64,000 bases of DNA from Limnohabitans sp. (GCF_017848645.1 NZ_JAFEIF010000018.1:1-64000), one strand, 5' to 3'; counted from the first letter of the stretch, positions 22,124-32,652 are shown. The notes: generated from the letters alone by a model not told the origin. Numbers and translations: made by a program.

Positions 22124-23542
22124 ATGTCCGCCGTTTTTGCTCCTTCCTTGAACACCTTTCCCTCCGACCTTTCTGGCGACAGCCAAGTGGCTAAGCTGCG
22201 CGTGCCACCGCATTCGATTGAAGCCGAGTCCAGTGTTCTGGGCGGACTGTTGCTGGACAACGGTGCTTGGGATCGCGTGGGGGACTTGCTGGTTGACAAC
22301 GACTTTTACCGACACGAACACAAACTGATTTATGCGGCCATCGGAGCGCTGATCAACGCTTCCAAACCGGCCGACGTGATCACCGTGAACGAGCAGTTGC
22401 AAAATCAGGGCAAGGCCGAGGAAATGGGCGGCTTGGGCTACCTGAACTCCCTGGCCCAGTACGTGCCCAGCGCCAGCAACATCCGCCGCTATGCCGAGAT
22501 CGTGCGTGAGCGCTCGATCCTGCGCAAACTGGTGTCTGCCAGCGACGAGATCGCAACCAACGCCTTCAACCCCCAAGGCAAGGCGATTGACCGCATCCTG
22601 GACGAGGCCGAACAAAAAATCTTCAACATCGGTGAAGAAGGCTCGCGCATGAAGCAGGGCTTTCAGTCGATGGACACTCTGGTGGTGGAGCTGCTCGATC
22701 GTGTGCAGGAGATGGCCGACAACCCCAATGACATCACAGGTGTGCCCACCGGCTTTTATGACCTGGACCGCATGACGTCTGGCCTGCAGCCGGGTGACAT
22801 GGTCGTGCTGGCGGCGCGTCCTTCCATGGGCAAAACGGCTTTTGCCATCAACATCGCCGAGCATGTGGCCTTGAACGAGGGTTTGCCGGTGGCGGTGTTC
22901 TCGATGGAAATGGGTGCATCGCAGTTGGCGGTGCGTGTGGTCGGCTCGATCGGCCGCATCGACCAGGGCCATTTGCGCACGGGCAAGCTCAGCGACGACG
23001 AGTGGCCACGCTTGACCGAGGCCATCGAAAAACTGCGCACCGTGTCCTTGCACATCGATGAAACGCCGGGCCTCACACCTTCTGAATTGCGCGCCAATGC
23101 CCGCCGCTTGGCCCGCCAGTGCGGCAAGTTGGGTTTGATTGTGGTGGACTATTTGCAGCTGATGAGTGGCTCGGGCGGCTCGGGTGGCGACAACCGCGCC
23201 ACCGAGTTAGGCGAAATTTCGCGGGGCTTGAAAATGTTGGCCAAGGAGCTGCAGTGCCCGGTCATTGCTTTGTCTCAGCTCAACCGAAGCGTCGAGCAGC
23301 GCACCGACAAACGCCCCATGATGAGCGACTTGCGAGAGTCCGGCGCCATCGAGCAGGATGCCGACATCATCATGTTCATTTACCGCGATGATTACTACAA
23401 CAAGGATTCCAAAGATCCTGGCGTGGCCGAAATCATCATCGGCAAGCAGCGTAACGGCCCCACAGGCACGGTACGCCTGACCTTCCTGAAGAACCTGACC
23501 CGTTTTGAAAGCCTGGCTTCAGGCCTCAGCGACGATTACTGA
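22124..23542 (+). CDS. dnaB: replicative DNA helicase DnaB (no intein)
   Basis: RVPPHSIEAESSVLGGLLLDN, LAARPSMGKTAFAINIAEH, VDYLQLM. Confidence 0.97.
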   Translation: MSAVFAPSLNTFPSDLSGDSQVAKLRVPPHSIEAESSVLGGLLLDNGAWDRVGDLLVDNDFYRHEHKLIYAAIGALINASKPADVITVNEQLQNQGKAEEMGGLGYLNSLAQYVPSASNIRRYAEIVRERSILRKLVSASDEIATNAFNPQGKAIDRILDEAEQKIFNIGEEGSRMKQGFQSMDTLVVELLDRVQEMADNPNDITGVPTGFYDLDRMTSGLQPGDMVVLAARPSMGKTAFAINIAEHVALNEGLPVAVFSMEMGASQLAVRVVGSIGRIDQGHLRTGKLSDDEWPRLTEAIEKLRTVSLHIDETPGLTPSELRANARRLARQCGKLGLIVVDYLQLMSGSGGSGGDNRATELGEISRGLKMLAKELQCPVIALSQLNRSVEQRTDKRPMMSDLRESGAIEQDADIIMFIYRDDYYNKDSKDPGVAEIIIGKQRNGPTGTVRLTFLKNLTRFESLASGLSDDY

Positions 23543-23559
23543 GGCCCGAGGACGGGGTT

Positions 23560-25284
23560 TTAAAGCGCTTCGCTGGCAAAGTCTGCCAGGCGTGAGCGTT
23601 CACCGCGGGCCAGCGTGATGTGCCCCCCGTGGGCCCAGCCCTTGAAGCGGTCGACCGCGTAGGTCAAACCCGACGAGCCTTCGGTCAAGTAGGGCGTGTC
23701 GATCTGGGCCAGGTTGCCCATGCAGATGATCTTGGTGCCCGGGCCTGCGCGGGTGATCAGCGTTTTCATCTGCTTGGGCGTCAGGTTTTGCGCTTCGTCG
23801 ATGATCACGTATTTGTTCATGAAAGTGCGACCGCGCATGAAGTTCATGCTCTTGATCTTGATGCGGCTCTTGATCAGCTCGTTGGTTGCAGCGCGGCCCC
23901 ATTCACCGGCATTGCCCCCGTCGCCCTTGGCCAAGAACTCCAGGTTGTCGTCCAGCGCGCCCATCCAGGGGCCCATTTTTTCTTCTTCTGTGCCGGGCAA
24001 AAAGCCGATGTCTTCGCCCACGCTCACAGTAGCACGGGTCATGATGATCTCGGTGTAGCGGCGGTCGTCCAGCACCTGTGTCAGGCCTGCAGCCAAGGCC
24101 ATCAGGGTTTTGCCCGTGCCTGCGGTACCCGCGAGCGTCACAAAGTCGACGTCCGGATCGGTCAGCAAGTTCATCGCAAAGTTTTGTTCGCGGTTGCGTG
24201 TGGTGACGCCCCAAACGGCATTTTTTTGGTGGTTGAAGTCCTTGAGTGTGCGCAGCACCGCTGTCTTACCCCGGATTTCGGTCACGCGGGCATACAGGCT
24301 GGGCTCACCAGGGGCCTCGAAATACACAAACTGGTTCATGAACAGGCTGGGCACGATGGGCCCGCTGATGCGGTAGAAGGTGTGGGTGCCTTGCTGCCAG
24401 CTTTCGACTGTTTTGCCATTCTTGAGCCAGAAGTCAGGGGGCAAAGCCATGGAGCCTGGGTACAGCAGGTCGCCGTCTTCCAGCGTCTTGTCGTTTTGGT
24501 AGTCCTCGGCTTGCAGCCCCAGTGCACGGGCCTTGACGCGCATGTTGATGTCTTTGGAGACCAGCACCACGTCACGCGGCGCATGCAATTGGCCCAGCGC
24601 CTTGACCACGCCCAGGATCTGGTTGTCGGCCTTGCCCTGCGGCAGTGCCAAGGGCAAGCTCAGGTCGAGCGCCTGGGTCTGGAAAAACAATTGCCCCATC
24701 GCATCGGTGTGGCCCGTGGCGTTCAGGGGTGAGCCCTTGCCCAAATCGGCACCTTGTGCAGATGCCAGGGTGTCCAGCGAGCGGCTGGCCTGGCGTGCAT
24801 TGCGGGCGACCTCGGTCATGCCTTTTTTGTGGCCATCGAGCTCTTCCAGCACGATCATCGGCAAAAAGACATCGTGCTCCTCAAAACGGAACAGACTCAT
24901 CGGGTCGTGCATCAGCACATTGGTGTCGAGCACAAAGAGTTTGCTGGGGCCGCTGCGCCGCTTGCTTCGGATGGGAGATGGTTTGCTCGCACGCTGGGCG
25001 GTCGCAGCGTCGGCAGGGCTGTACTCAGCTGGCGGTGTGGCTTGGGCAGTGATCTCTGGCGTGGCCTGCGCAACCCTTGGTGTCATGGGGGTCAAAGGCC
25101 TGGCGTCGTTCTTGCGTGACCGGGCTGGGCGTTTGGCCGTGCTGGGCTCGGGTGCCTCGCTCGTCAAGCGCCGCTTTGTTTCGATTTGCACCATCACGGG
25201 TTCATCGGTCTGTGTCTCGCCGCTTTCAAAAGCTTTGTGGGTCAAGCGGCTGGCGCGATGGGTGGGAGCGGGTGGCAATGGCAT
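23560..25284 (-). CDS. PIN domain-PhoH family ATPase (PhoH2-like architecture)
   Basis: KLFVLDTNVLMHDP PIN start; LAGTAGTGKTLMALAAGL Walker A; YVIIDEAQNLTPKQMKTLITRAG; long low-complexity N-terminus, start uncertain. Confidence 0.9.
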   Translation of the reverse strand: MPLPPAPTHRASRLTHKAFESGETQTDEPVMVQIETKRRLTSEAPEPSTAKRPARSRKNDARPLTPMTPRVAQATPEITAQATPPAEYSPADAATAQRASKPSPIRSKRRSGPSKLFVLDTNVLMHDPMSLFRFEEHDVFLPMIVLEELDGHKKGMTEVARNARQASRSLDTLASAQGADLGKGSPLNATGHTDAMGQLFFQTQALDLSLPLALPQGKADNQILGVVKALGQLHAPRDVVLVSKDINMRVKARALGLQAEDYQNDKTLEDGDLLYPGSMALPPDFWLKNGKTVESWQQGTHTFYRISGPIVPSLFMNQFVYFEAPGEPSLYARVTEIRGKTAVLRTLKDFNHQKNAVWGVTTRNREQNFAMNLLTDPDVDFVTLAGTAGTGKTLMALAAGLTQVLDDRRYTEIIMTRATVSVGEDIGFLPGTEEEKMGPWMGALDDNLEFLAKGDGGNAGEWGRAATNELIKSRIKIKSMNFMRGRTFMNKYVIIDEAQNLTPKQMKTLITRAGPGTKIICMGNLAQIDTPYLTEGSSGLTYAVDRFKGWAHGGHITLARGERSRLADFASEAL

Positions 25285-25327
25285 GTGCGAAGGCCTTTGG
25301 GTGTTTGAAAAAGTTGGACGCCAGAAA

Positions 25328-25357
25328 ACAAAAAACCGCCAGGAGACCCGGGCGGCT
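25328..25357 (-). terminator. terminator between bcp and phoH (minus strand)
   Basis: Minus-strand GCCGCC-N10-GGCGGTTTTTTG. Confidence 0.6.
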
Positions 25358-25440
25358 TGAAGGATGGGGTGTAGCGGAGCTGCGTTTACGCGTCATGAAA
25401 TCATTATGCACGAGCCCTGTGACAACACCGGCTTGGCACA

Positions 25441-25926
25441 TCAAGCCACAGCAGTGGCTTTTTTCAAGTCCTTGACAGCCTGCAGTACTTCTTCGACGTG
25501 GCCCGGCACTTTCAGGCCGCGCCACTCTTGTTTGAGGGTGCCGTCTGGCCCGATCAGGAAAGTGCTGCGCTCAATGCCTTTGACTTTTTTGCCGTACATG
25601 ATTTTGTTTTTCACCACACCAAACATGTGGCACATTTTTTCTTCGGTGTCGGCGATCAGCTCAAAGGGCAGCTCCAGCTTGGCTTTGAAGTCGTCGTGCG
25701 ATTTCATGTTGTCGCGGGACACACCCAGAACCAAGGCGCCCGCTTTCACGAAATCCTTGTATTTGTCGCGAAACTGCATGGCTTCGGTGGTGCAGCCGGG
25801 TGTGTTGTCTTTGGGGTAGAAAAACAAAACAACGGTTTGACCAACGTGGGAGACGTTCGAAACTTTCAGACCGCTGGTGGCGTTGGCTTCAAATTCGGGG
25901 AGGGGTTTGTTCAGAACGATCGCCAT
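25441..25926 (-). CDS. bcp: thioredoxin-dependent peroxiredoxin (BCP family)
   Basis: GQTVVLFFYPKDNTPGCTTEAMQFRD. Confidence 0.95.
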   Translation of the reverse strand: MAIVLNKPLPEFEANATSGLKVSNVSHVGQTVVLFFYPKDNTPGCTTEAMQFRDKYKDFVKAGALVLGVSRDNMKSHDDFKAKLELPFELIADTEEKMCHMFGVVKNKIMYGKKVKGIERSTFLIGPDGTLKQEWRGLKVPGHVEEVLQAVKDLKKATAVA

Positions 25927-26085
25927 GGAACTTTATCTCGCTTGACTGGTTGAGCGGGTGCCACCAATTAATGGTGTCAGTTTCGCTTTAGGCCATAGAC
26001 CTTACAACCCGCTATTTTACTCTGAACAGCGTTTGGTATTTGCACAGCCGTGGTGTTGAAAAAACACCGCACAAGAATGCATGCT

Positions 26086-26463
26086 TTAGGACTCGATCAA
26101 AAGCAGGGCGACCACTTTGCGTCCTTCACTGGCCAGAATGTTGTAGGTGCGGCATGCCGCAGCGGTGTCCATGGTCTCTACCCCAACGCCACGGGCGATC
26201 AGGTCCTGCAGCCATTGAGGTTTGGCAAACCGCAGCTTTTGTCCGCTGCCAAACAAGATGAGCTCGGCACCGCTTTGGGCCCATGGGCTGAAGTCACTGG
26301 CACTCAGGGCCTCGAATTGGCCTGTGGCCCAAGCTGCAGTCGGCACATCGGGCAGGCTGCTCACGGACAAGGACTGTGAATGCCGCACGCCATTGACCTC
26401 GATCCAGACACGATCGTACGCGTTGATGGTCGGGGCATTGGATTTGTCGGGCTGGAGTTTCAT
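26086..26463 (-). CDS. Mth938-like domain (DUF498-type) protein
   Basis: LSASDFSPWAQSGAELILFGSGQKLRFAKPQWLQDLIARGVGVETMDTAAACRTYNILASEGRKVVALLL; start trimmed to ATG 26463. Confidence 0.85.
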   Translation of the reverse strand: MKLQPDKSNAPTINAYDRVWIEVNGVRHSQSLSVSSLPDVPTAAWATGQFEALSASDFSPWAQSGAELILFGSGQKLRFAKPQWLQDLIARGVGVETMDTAAACRTYNILASEGRKVVALLLIES

Positions 26464-26586
26464 GGGGCGGCAACAGTGGGGGGTAAGCGCAATTAGAGAC
26501 CAAGCTCTGAAAACTGCTTCAGAGGGGCGCACAAAATGTGGTCAAATTATAGGTTTTCCCTCACCCACACTGCCTTTGGAGGCACT

Positions 26587-27828
26587 TTGAAGACCATTCA
26601 GAAATCTGCCAAGCTCGCCAACGTTTGTTATGACATTCGCGGCCCCATCATGGACCGAGCGCGTCAGATGGAAGAAGACGGCCACAAGATCATCAAACTG
26701 AACATCGGCAACCTGGCGGTTTTTGGCTTTGATGCGCCCGAAGAGATCCAGCAGGACATGATCCGCAACTTGCCCAATTCGGCGGGATATTCAGACAGCA
26801 AAGGCATTTTTGCCGCACGCAAAGCCGTGATGCACGAAACCCAAAAGCAGGGCATTTTGGGCGTCACGCTGGACGACATTTACTTGGGCAATGGGGCCAG
26901 CGAATTAATCGTGATGGCCACCAATGGCTTGCTCGACGATGGTGACGAGTTGCTTTTGCCGTCACCCGATTACCCGCTGTGGACAGCGGCGGCCAGTTTG
27001 TCGGGTGGGACGCCCGTGCATTACGGCTGTGACGAGACCAATGGCTGGATGCCCGATTTGGACGACATCCGTGCCAAAGTCACACCCCGCACCAAGGGCA
27101 TTGTGGTCATCAACCCCAACAACCCGACGGGCGCTTTGTATGCCGACGACTTGCTCAAGGGCATTGTGGCGATTGCACGCGAACATGGTTTGGTGATCTT
27201 TGCCGACGAGGTGTACGACAAGGTCTTGTACGACGGTGTCAAGCACACGCCGCTGGCCAGTTTGTCGCAAGACGTGCTGACACTGACCTTCAACTCCTTG
27301 TCTAAAAGCTACCGCTCTTGCGGCTACCGTGCGGGCTGGATGGTGATCTCGGGTGACAAGAAAATGGCCCGCGATTACATCGAAGGCCTGAACATGCTCT
27401 CCAACATGCGCTTGTGCGCCAACGTTCCGGGCCAATGGGCCATTCAGACCGCTTTAGGCGGGCACCAAAGCATCAATGAACTGGTGGGCGAGGGCGGCCG
27501 CTTGCGCAAGCAGCGTGACTTGGCGCACCAACTGATCACGGCGATTCCGGGTGTCAGCTGCGTCAAGCCCCGTGCGGCTTTGTACATGTTCCCCAAACTC
27601 GATCCGAAGATTTACCCGGTGCAGGACGACCAGGACTTTTTCTTGCAACTGCTGGAAGAAACCAAGGTCATGCTGGTTCAGGGCACGGGCTTCAACTGGC
27701 CCGATGCCGACCATTTCCGGATCGTGTTTTTGCCGCATGAAGACGACCTGCGCGAAGCCATTGGCCGCGTGGCGCGGTTCCTGGAAAGCGCCCGCAAGCG
27801 CTTTGGCACCGACAAACTGGTGGCCTGA
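26587..27828 (+). CDS. pyridoxal-phosphate-dependent aminotransferase (AlaA/AlaC-like)
   Basis: YDIRGPIMDRARQMEEDGHKIIKLNIGNLAVFGF, LPSPDYPLWTAAASLSGG; probable TTG start at 26587 with upstream GGAGG. Confidence 0.9.
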   Translation: MKTIQKSAKLANVCYDIRGPIMDRARQMEEDGHKIIKLNIGNLAVFGFDAPEEIQQDMIRNLPNSAGYSDSKGIFAARKAVMHETQKQGILGVTLDDIYLGNGASELIVMATNGLLDDGDELLLPSPDYPLWTAAASLSGGTPVHYGCDETNGWMPDLDDIRAKVTPRTKGIVVINPNNPTGALYADDLLKGIVAIAREHGLVIFADEVYDKVLYDGVKHTPLASLSQDVLTLTFNSLSKSYRSCGYRAGWMVISGDKKMARDYIEGLNMLSNMRLCANVPGQWAIQTALGGHQSINELVGEGGRLRKQRDLAHQLITAIPGVSCVKPRAALYMFPKLDPKIYPVQDDQDFFLQLLEETKVMLVQGTGFNWPDADHFRIVFLPHEDDLREAIGRVARFLESARKRFGTDKLVA

Positions 27829-27880
27829 TTTTTTTCTAGAAATGCCCGGTATGGCCGGGCGCAACGTTAAAGAGTAGTGA

Positions 27881-29203
27881 ATGAAACCGATCAAAGTGGG
27901 CCTGTTGGGCATTGGGACTGTGGGCAGTGGCACCTTCAACGTGCTCCAGCGCAACCAGGAAGAAATCCAGCGCCGTGCCGGCCGTGGCATTGAAATCGCC
28001 ATGGTGGCCGATCTCGACGTGGCGCGTGCCAAGGCCGTGGTGGGCGAGGGCGTTCAGGTGGTGGCCGATGCCCGTGCGGTGATTGCCAACCCTGAGATCG
28101 ACATCGTGATCGAGTTGATTGGCGGCTATGGCATTGCCAAAGCCTTGGTCATGGAAGCCATTGCCGCAGGCAAGCATGTGGTCACGGCCAACAAGGCCTT
28201 GCTGGCCGTGCATGGCACTGAGATTTTTGCAGCGGCCCAGGCCAAAGGCGTGATGGTGGCGTTTGAAGCCGCCGTGGCAGGCGGCATCCCGATCATCAAG
28301 GCCTTGCGTGAAGGTCTGACCGCCAACAGCATCCAGTGGGTGGCGGGCATCATCAACGGCACGACCAACTTCATCCTCTCTGAGATGCGCGACAAGGGCT
28401 TGGACTTTGGCGATGTGCTCAAGGAAGCCCAGCGACTGGGTTATGCCGAAGCCGATCCCACATTTGACATTGAAGGCGTGGACGCTGCGCACAAAGTGAC
28501 CCTGATGAGCGCGATCGCGTTTGGCATTCCGGTGCAGTTTGACAAAGCTTATGTCGAAGGCATCACCAAGCTGGGTGCGGCCGACATCAAATACGCCGAG
28601 CAATTGGGCTACCGCATCAAGCTGCTCGGGATCACCAAACGCACGGCGCAAGGCATCGAGTTGCGCGTGCATCCCAGCCTGGTCCCGACCCAGCGTTTGA
28701 TCGCCAACGTCGAAGGCGCGATGAACGCCGTGATGGTGCAGGGTGACGCCGTGGGCACCACCTTGTATTACGGCAAAGGCGCAGGCTCCGAGCCCACCGC
28801 CAGCGCGGTGATCGCTGATCTGGTGGACATCACCCGTTTGCACACGGCTGACCCCCTCAACCGCGTGCCGCACCTGGCTTTCCAGCCGGGGGCTATGAGC
28901 GATTTGCGCGTCTTGCCCATGTCCGAAGTCGTGACCAGCTATTACCTGCGTTTGCGCGTGGCCGACCAAGCGGGAGTGCTCGCCAAACTCACCGGCTTGC
29001 TGGCCCAGGCTGACATCAGCATCGACGCGGTTTTACAGCGCGAGGCCGATCAGGTCAGCCAGGCGGGCGAAAACCAGACCGACGTGATCATCCTGACCCA
29101 CGACACCCGCGAAGGCACTTTGAACGATGTGCTGGCCCAAATGCAGGCCTTGCCCACCGTGATGGCGCCCATCGTGCGCATTCGCAAGGAAGAGTTGAAC
29201 TGA
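27881..29203 (+). CDS. hom: homoserine dehydrogenase
   Basis: MKPIKVGLLGIGTVGSGTFNVLQRN...VTANKALLA...GIINGTTNFIL; C-terminal ACT domain. Confidence 0.97.
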   Translation: MKPIKVGLLGIGTVGSGTFNVLQRNQEEIQRRAGRGIEIAMVADLDVARAKAVVGEGVQVVADARAVIANPEIDIVIELIGGYGIAKALVMEAIAAGKHVVTANKALLAVHGTEIFAAAQAKGVMVAFEAAVAGGIPIIKALREGLTANSIQWVAGIINGTTNFILSEMRDKGLDFGDVLKEAQRLGYAEADPTFDIEGVDAAHKVTLMSAIAFGIPVQFDKAYVEGITKLGAADIKYAEQLGYRIKLLGITKRTAQGIELRVHPSLVPTQRLIANVEGAMNAVMVQGDAVGTTLYYGKGAGSEPTASAVIADLVDITRLHTADPLNRVPHLAFQPGAMSDLRVLPMSEVVTSYYLRLRVADQAGVLAKLTGLLAQADISIDAVLQREADQVSQAGENQTDVIILTHDTREGTLNDVLAQMQALPTVMAPIVRIRKEELN

Positions 29204-30648
29204 TGCGCTACCTGTCGACCCGCGGCCACGCTGACCGCAAACAGTTTTGTGAAATTTTGCTCGAAGGCCTGGCGCCCGACGGTGGCTTGTACCTGCCCGA
29301 AAGCTACCCTCAGATTGATGCTGCGGCTCTGACCCGCTTGCGCCAAGTCTGGCAAAGCCAGGGCTATGCGGCTTTGGCTTTTGAGGTGCTGTCGCTGTAC
29401 ATCGACGACATTCCAAGCGATGACTTGCTGGCCTTGTGCCGCAAGACCTACATTCCTGAAGTGTTCGGCTCGAAAGAAATCGTGCCACTCAAGCCCTTGC
29501 AGGCTACGGGCCAAGCACAGCCCGAGATGTTCCTCGAGGCCTTGTCCAACGGCCCTACTTTGGCCTTCAAAGACATGGCCATGCAATTGCTGGGCAACTT
29601 GTTTGAGTACGAGTTGGCGCGGCGCGGCGAAGCGCTGAACATTTTTGGCGCCACCTCGGGCGACACGGGCAGTGCGGCCGAATACGCCATGCGCGGCAAA
29701 AAAGGTGTGCGCGTCTTCATGACCAGCCCGAACGGGCGCATGAGTCCGTTCCAGCAAGCGCAGATGTTCAGCCTGCTCGACGAGAACATCCACAACATCG
29801 CCATCGAAGGCGTGTTCGACGACTGCCAGGACATCGTCAAGGCGGTCTCCAACGATCTGGAGTTCAAGCGCCAATACAAAATTGGCACCGTGAACTCCAT
29901 CAACTGGGCGCGTTTGCTGGCCCAGGTGGTGTATTACTTTGCGGGTTACTTCCAGGCCACAAAAAGCAACGACCAAAAGGTCAGCTTCACGGTGCCGAGC
30001 GGCAACTTTGGCAATGTGTGCGCAGGCCATGTGGCCCGCATGATGGGCTTGCCGATTGACCGCCTGGTCGTGGCCACCAACGAAAACGATGTGCTCGACG
30101 AATTCTTCCGCACCGGCATTTACCGTGTGCGCGGCACGGCAGACACGCACGAAACCTCCAGCCCGTCGATGGACATCTCCAAGGCCAGCAACTTCGAGCG
30201 TTTTGTGTTCGACCTGCTGGGGCGCGATGCGGTCCAAACCAAAGCCATTTTTGGCGAAGGTCTGAGCCGCCAAGGCTTCTTCGATTTGTCGGGCGACCCA
30301 CGCTTTGCCCATGCTGCCACTACCTACGGTTTTGACAGCGGCCGCAGCACCCACGCCGACCGCCTGAAGACCATTCAAGATGTGTTTGCCAGCTACGGCA
30401 TGATGATCGACACCCACACCGCCGACGGCGTGAAGGTGGCCAAAGCGCATCTGAACCCGCAGGTGCCGATGATCGTGCTCGAAACCGCTTTGCCCATCAA
30501 GTTCGCAGCCACCATCGTGGAAGCTTTGGGCCGCCAGCCTGAGCGCCCACCGCAGTTTGAAGGCATCGAAGCCTTGCCCAAGCGCGTGCAGGTCATGAAA
30601 GCCGATGTGGCTTTGGTCAAGGCCTACATCCAGCAGCACTGCGACTGA
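29203..30648 (+). CDS. thrC: threonine synthase
   Basis: MRYLSTRGHADRKQFCEILLEGLAPDGGLYLPESYPQ...FGATSGDTGSAAEYAMRGKKGV. Confidence 0.97.
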   Translation: MRYLSTRGHADRKQFCEILLEGLAPDGGLYLPESYPQIDAAALTRLRQVWQSQGYAALAFEVLSLYIDDIPSDDLLALCRKTYIPEVFGSKEIVPLKPLQATGQAQPEMFLEALSNGPTLAFKDMAMQLLGNLFEYELARRGEALNIFGATSGDTGSAAEYAMRGKKGVRVFMTSPNGRMSPFQQAQMFSLLDENIHNIAIEGVFDDCQDIVKAVSNDLEFKRQYKIGTVNSINWARLLAQVVYYFAGYFQATKSNDQKVSFTVPSGNFGNVCAGHVARMMGLPIDRLVVATNENDVLDEFFRTGIYRVRGTADTHETSSPSMDISKASNFERFVFDLLGRDAVQTKAIFGEGLSRQGFFDLSGDPRFAHAATTYGFDSGRSTHADRLKTIQDVFASYGMMIDTHTADGVKVAKAHLNPQVPMIVLETALPIKFAATIVEALGRQPERPPQFEGIEALPKRVQVMKADVALVKAYIQQHCD

Positions 30649-30654
30649 CAGACC

Positions 30655-31911
30655 ATGAGCACCGCCCCACGCGCCCCTTTGATGTCTTTAGACGACGCGC
30701 TGCAGGCGCTGCTCGCGCGCATCACCCCTTTGACCGACGCCGAGTCGGTGGCCACCTTCGATGCCGATGGGCGTGTGCTGGCCGAAGGCCTGGTTTCGGC
30801 CTTGCAGGTGCCGGCTTTTGACAATTCCTCGATGGACGGCTACGCGGTGCGCCGTGCCGATTTGTTGCAGCCCGGCGTCACACTGCGTGTGAGCCAGCGC
30901 ATTGCAGCCGGTCACACCGGGCAGCCTTTGCAGCCCGGGCAAGTCGCCCGCATCTTCACCGGGGCCCCTGTGCCTGAGGGCGCTGATGCCATCGTCATGC
31001 AGGAGCAAGCCGAGCCCGTGCCCGAAGAGCCCGACGCCGTGCGGTTTAACGTGGTGCCCGAGCCGGGGCAGTGGATTCGCCGCAGCGGCGAAGACATCCG
31101 CCAAGGCCAGACGGCTTTGCAACGTGGCCAAAAATTGGGGCCTGCCGAGCTGGGCCTGGCTGCGAGCCTGGGTCTGGCGCATCTGTTGGTTTTGCGCCGC
31201 CCCCGAGTCGCCTTATTTTCAACGGGCGACGAGCTGGTCATGCCGGGCGATGTGGCCCCGCAGGACATGCCCCCGGGCAGCATTTACAACTCCAACCGCT
31301 TTTTCCTGCGCACCCTGTTGCACCGCATGGGTTGTGAGGTGAGCGATCTCGGCATCGTGCCCGACCGGCGCGAGGCCACCGTGGCCGCGCTCAAAACCGC
31401 GGCCGATCACCACGACCTGATCCTGACCAGCGGCGGTGTGTCGGTGGGCGAAGAAGACCACGTCAAACCGGCGGTGCAGTCCTTGGGCGAGTTGAACCTG
31501 TGGCAAATCGCCATGAAGCCGGGCAAACCCTTTGCATATGGCCAGGTGCGGCGTCAGACCGCTGAGGGCGTGGCCCACTTTGTGGGCTTGCCGGGCAACC
31601 CGGTGTCCAGTTTCATGACCTTTTTGCTTCTGGTCCGGCCCTTGCTGAGCAAGATGCAGGGCATGAGCACCTTTGCACCCCACACCCAACGCTTGCCTGC
31701 ACATTTTGCGTGGCCCAAGGCCGACAAGCGCCGCGAATTCTTGCGCGTGCGCCGCAATGCCCAAGGAGGGCTGGACCTCTTTCCCAGCCAAAGCTCTGGG
31801 GTGTTGACCTCGGTGGTGTGGGCCGATGGGGTGGTGGACAACCCCGGTGGACAGACGATTGAGCCCGGCCAGCTGGTCGATTTTTGGCCTTTTTCGGAGT
31901 GCTTGGCATGA
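30655..31911 (+). CDS. moeA: molybdopterin molybdotransferase MoeA
   Basis: VPAFDNSSMDGYAVR, IFTGAPVPEGADAIVMQE, SGGVSVGEEDHVK, GLPGNPVSSF. Confidence 0.96.
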   Translation: MSTAPRAPLMSLDDALQALLARITPLTDAESVATFDADGRVLAEGLVSALQVPAFDNSSMDGYAVRRADLLQPGVTLRVSQRIAAGHTGQPLQPGQVARIFTGAPVPEGADAIVMQEQAEPVPEEPDAVRFNVVPEPGQWIRRSGEDIRQGQTALQRGQKLGPAELGLAASLGLAHLLVLRRPRVALFSTGDELVMPGDVAPQDMPPGSIYNSNRFFLRTLLHRMGCEVSDLGIVPDRREATVAALKTAADHHDLILTSGGVSVGEEDHVKPAVQSLGELNLWQIAMKPGKPFAYGQVRRQTAEGVAHFVGLPGNPVSSFMTFLLLVRPLLSKMQGMSTFAPHTQRLPAHFAWPKADKRREFLRVRRNAQGGLDLFPSQSSGVLTSVVWADGVVDNPGGQTIEPGQLVDFWPFSECLA

Positions 31912-32159
31912 AAGTGCAGGTTCGCTATTTCGCCTCTTTGCGTGAAAGCATTGGTTTGTCGCACGAGACCGTGGAGACCCAGACGGCCGATGTGGCCGCT
32001 TTGCGCACCGAGTTGATGGCCCGTGGCGAGCATTACCGCGCTTGTCTGGCACCAGAGCGTCCGGTGCGCACGGCCCTGAATCAGCTCATGGTGCAAGGCA
32101 ACGCTGCCCTGACCGAGGGCTGCGAGGTCGGCTTTTTCCCACCTGTGACTGGGGGCTGA
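31908..32159 (+). CDS. moaD: molybdopterin synthase sulfur-carrier subunit MoaD
   Basis: MKVQVRYFASLRESIGLSHE...FFPPVTGG (terminal GG); start trimmed to 31908. Confidence 0.94.
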   Translation: MKVQVRYFASLRESIGLSHETVETQTADVAALRTELMARGEHYRACLAPERPVRTALNQLMVQGNAALTEGCEVGFFPPVTGG

Positions 32160-32163
32160 CACC

Positions 32164-32652
32164 ATGGCACCCCGAGTCAGCATTCAGACGAATGACTTTG
32201 ATGTGTCCACCGAGTTGGCCGCCCTGCAGGGCGAGGACTTGCGGGTTGGGGCGGTCTGCAGCTTTGTGGGCACGGTGCGCGACACCCGGGCACTGACCGG
32301 TCAGGCCAGTGACGAAGTTCAGGCCATGGAGCTGGAGCACTATCCGGGCATGACCGAAAAATCGATCGAAGCGATGATCGACGAAGCGCATCGGCGATTT
32401 GACTTTTATGCGGCGCGTGTGGTGCACCGCGTGGGACGTTTGCTGCCCGCAGACCAGATCGTGCTGGTGGCCGTGACCTCGGCGCACCGGGGTGAAAGCT
32501 TCAAAGCCTGTGAATTTTTGATGGACTACCTCAAGACGCAGGCGCCATTCTGGAAAAAAGAGCAAACCCCAGAGGGGGCACATTGGGTAGATGCCCGTGT
32601 GTCCGACGATGCGGCCTTGGCGCGCTGGGGCATTCAGGCTCACAACGCCTGA
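32164..32652 (+). CDS. moaE: molybdopterin synthase catalytic subunit MoaE
   Basis: LEHYPGMTEKSIEAMIDEA, HRVGRLLPADQIVLVAVTSAHRGESFKACEFLMDYLKTQAPFWKKE. Confidence 0.96.
   Translation: MAPRVSIQTNDFDVSTELAALQGEDLRVGAVCSFVGTVRDTRALTGQASDEVQAMELEHYPGMTEKSIEAMIDEAHRRFDFYAARVVHRVGRLLPADQIVLVAVTSAHRGESFKACEFLMDYLKTQAPFWKKEQTPEGAHWVDARVSDDAALARWGIQAHNA

Noticed and set aside
27843-27859. Small GCCCGG/CCGGGC hairpin between the aminotransferase gene and hom
   Set aside because: Short stem, the T-run precedes rather than follows it; likely incidental.
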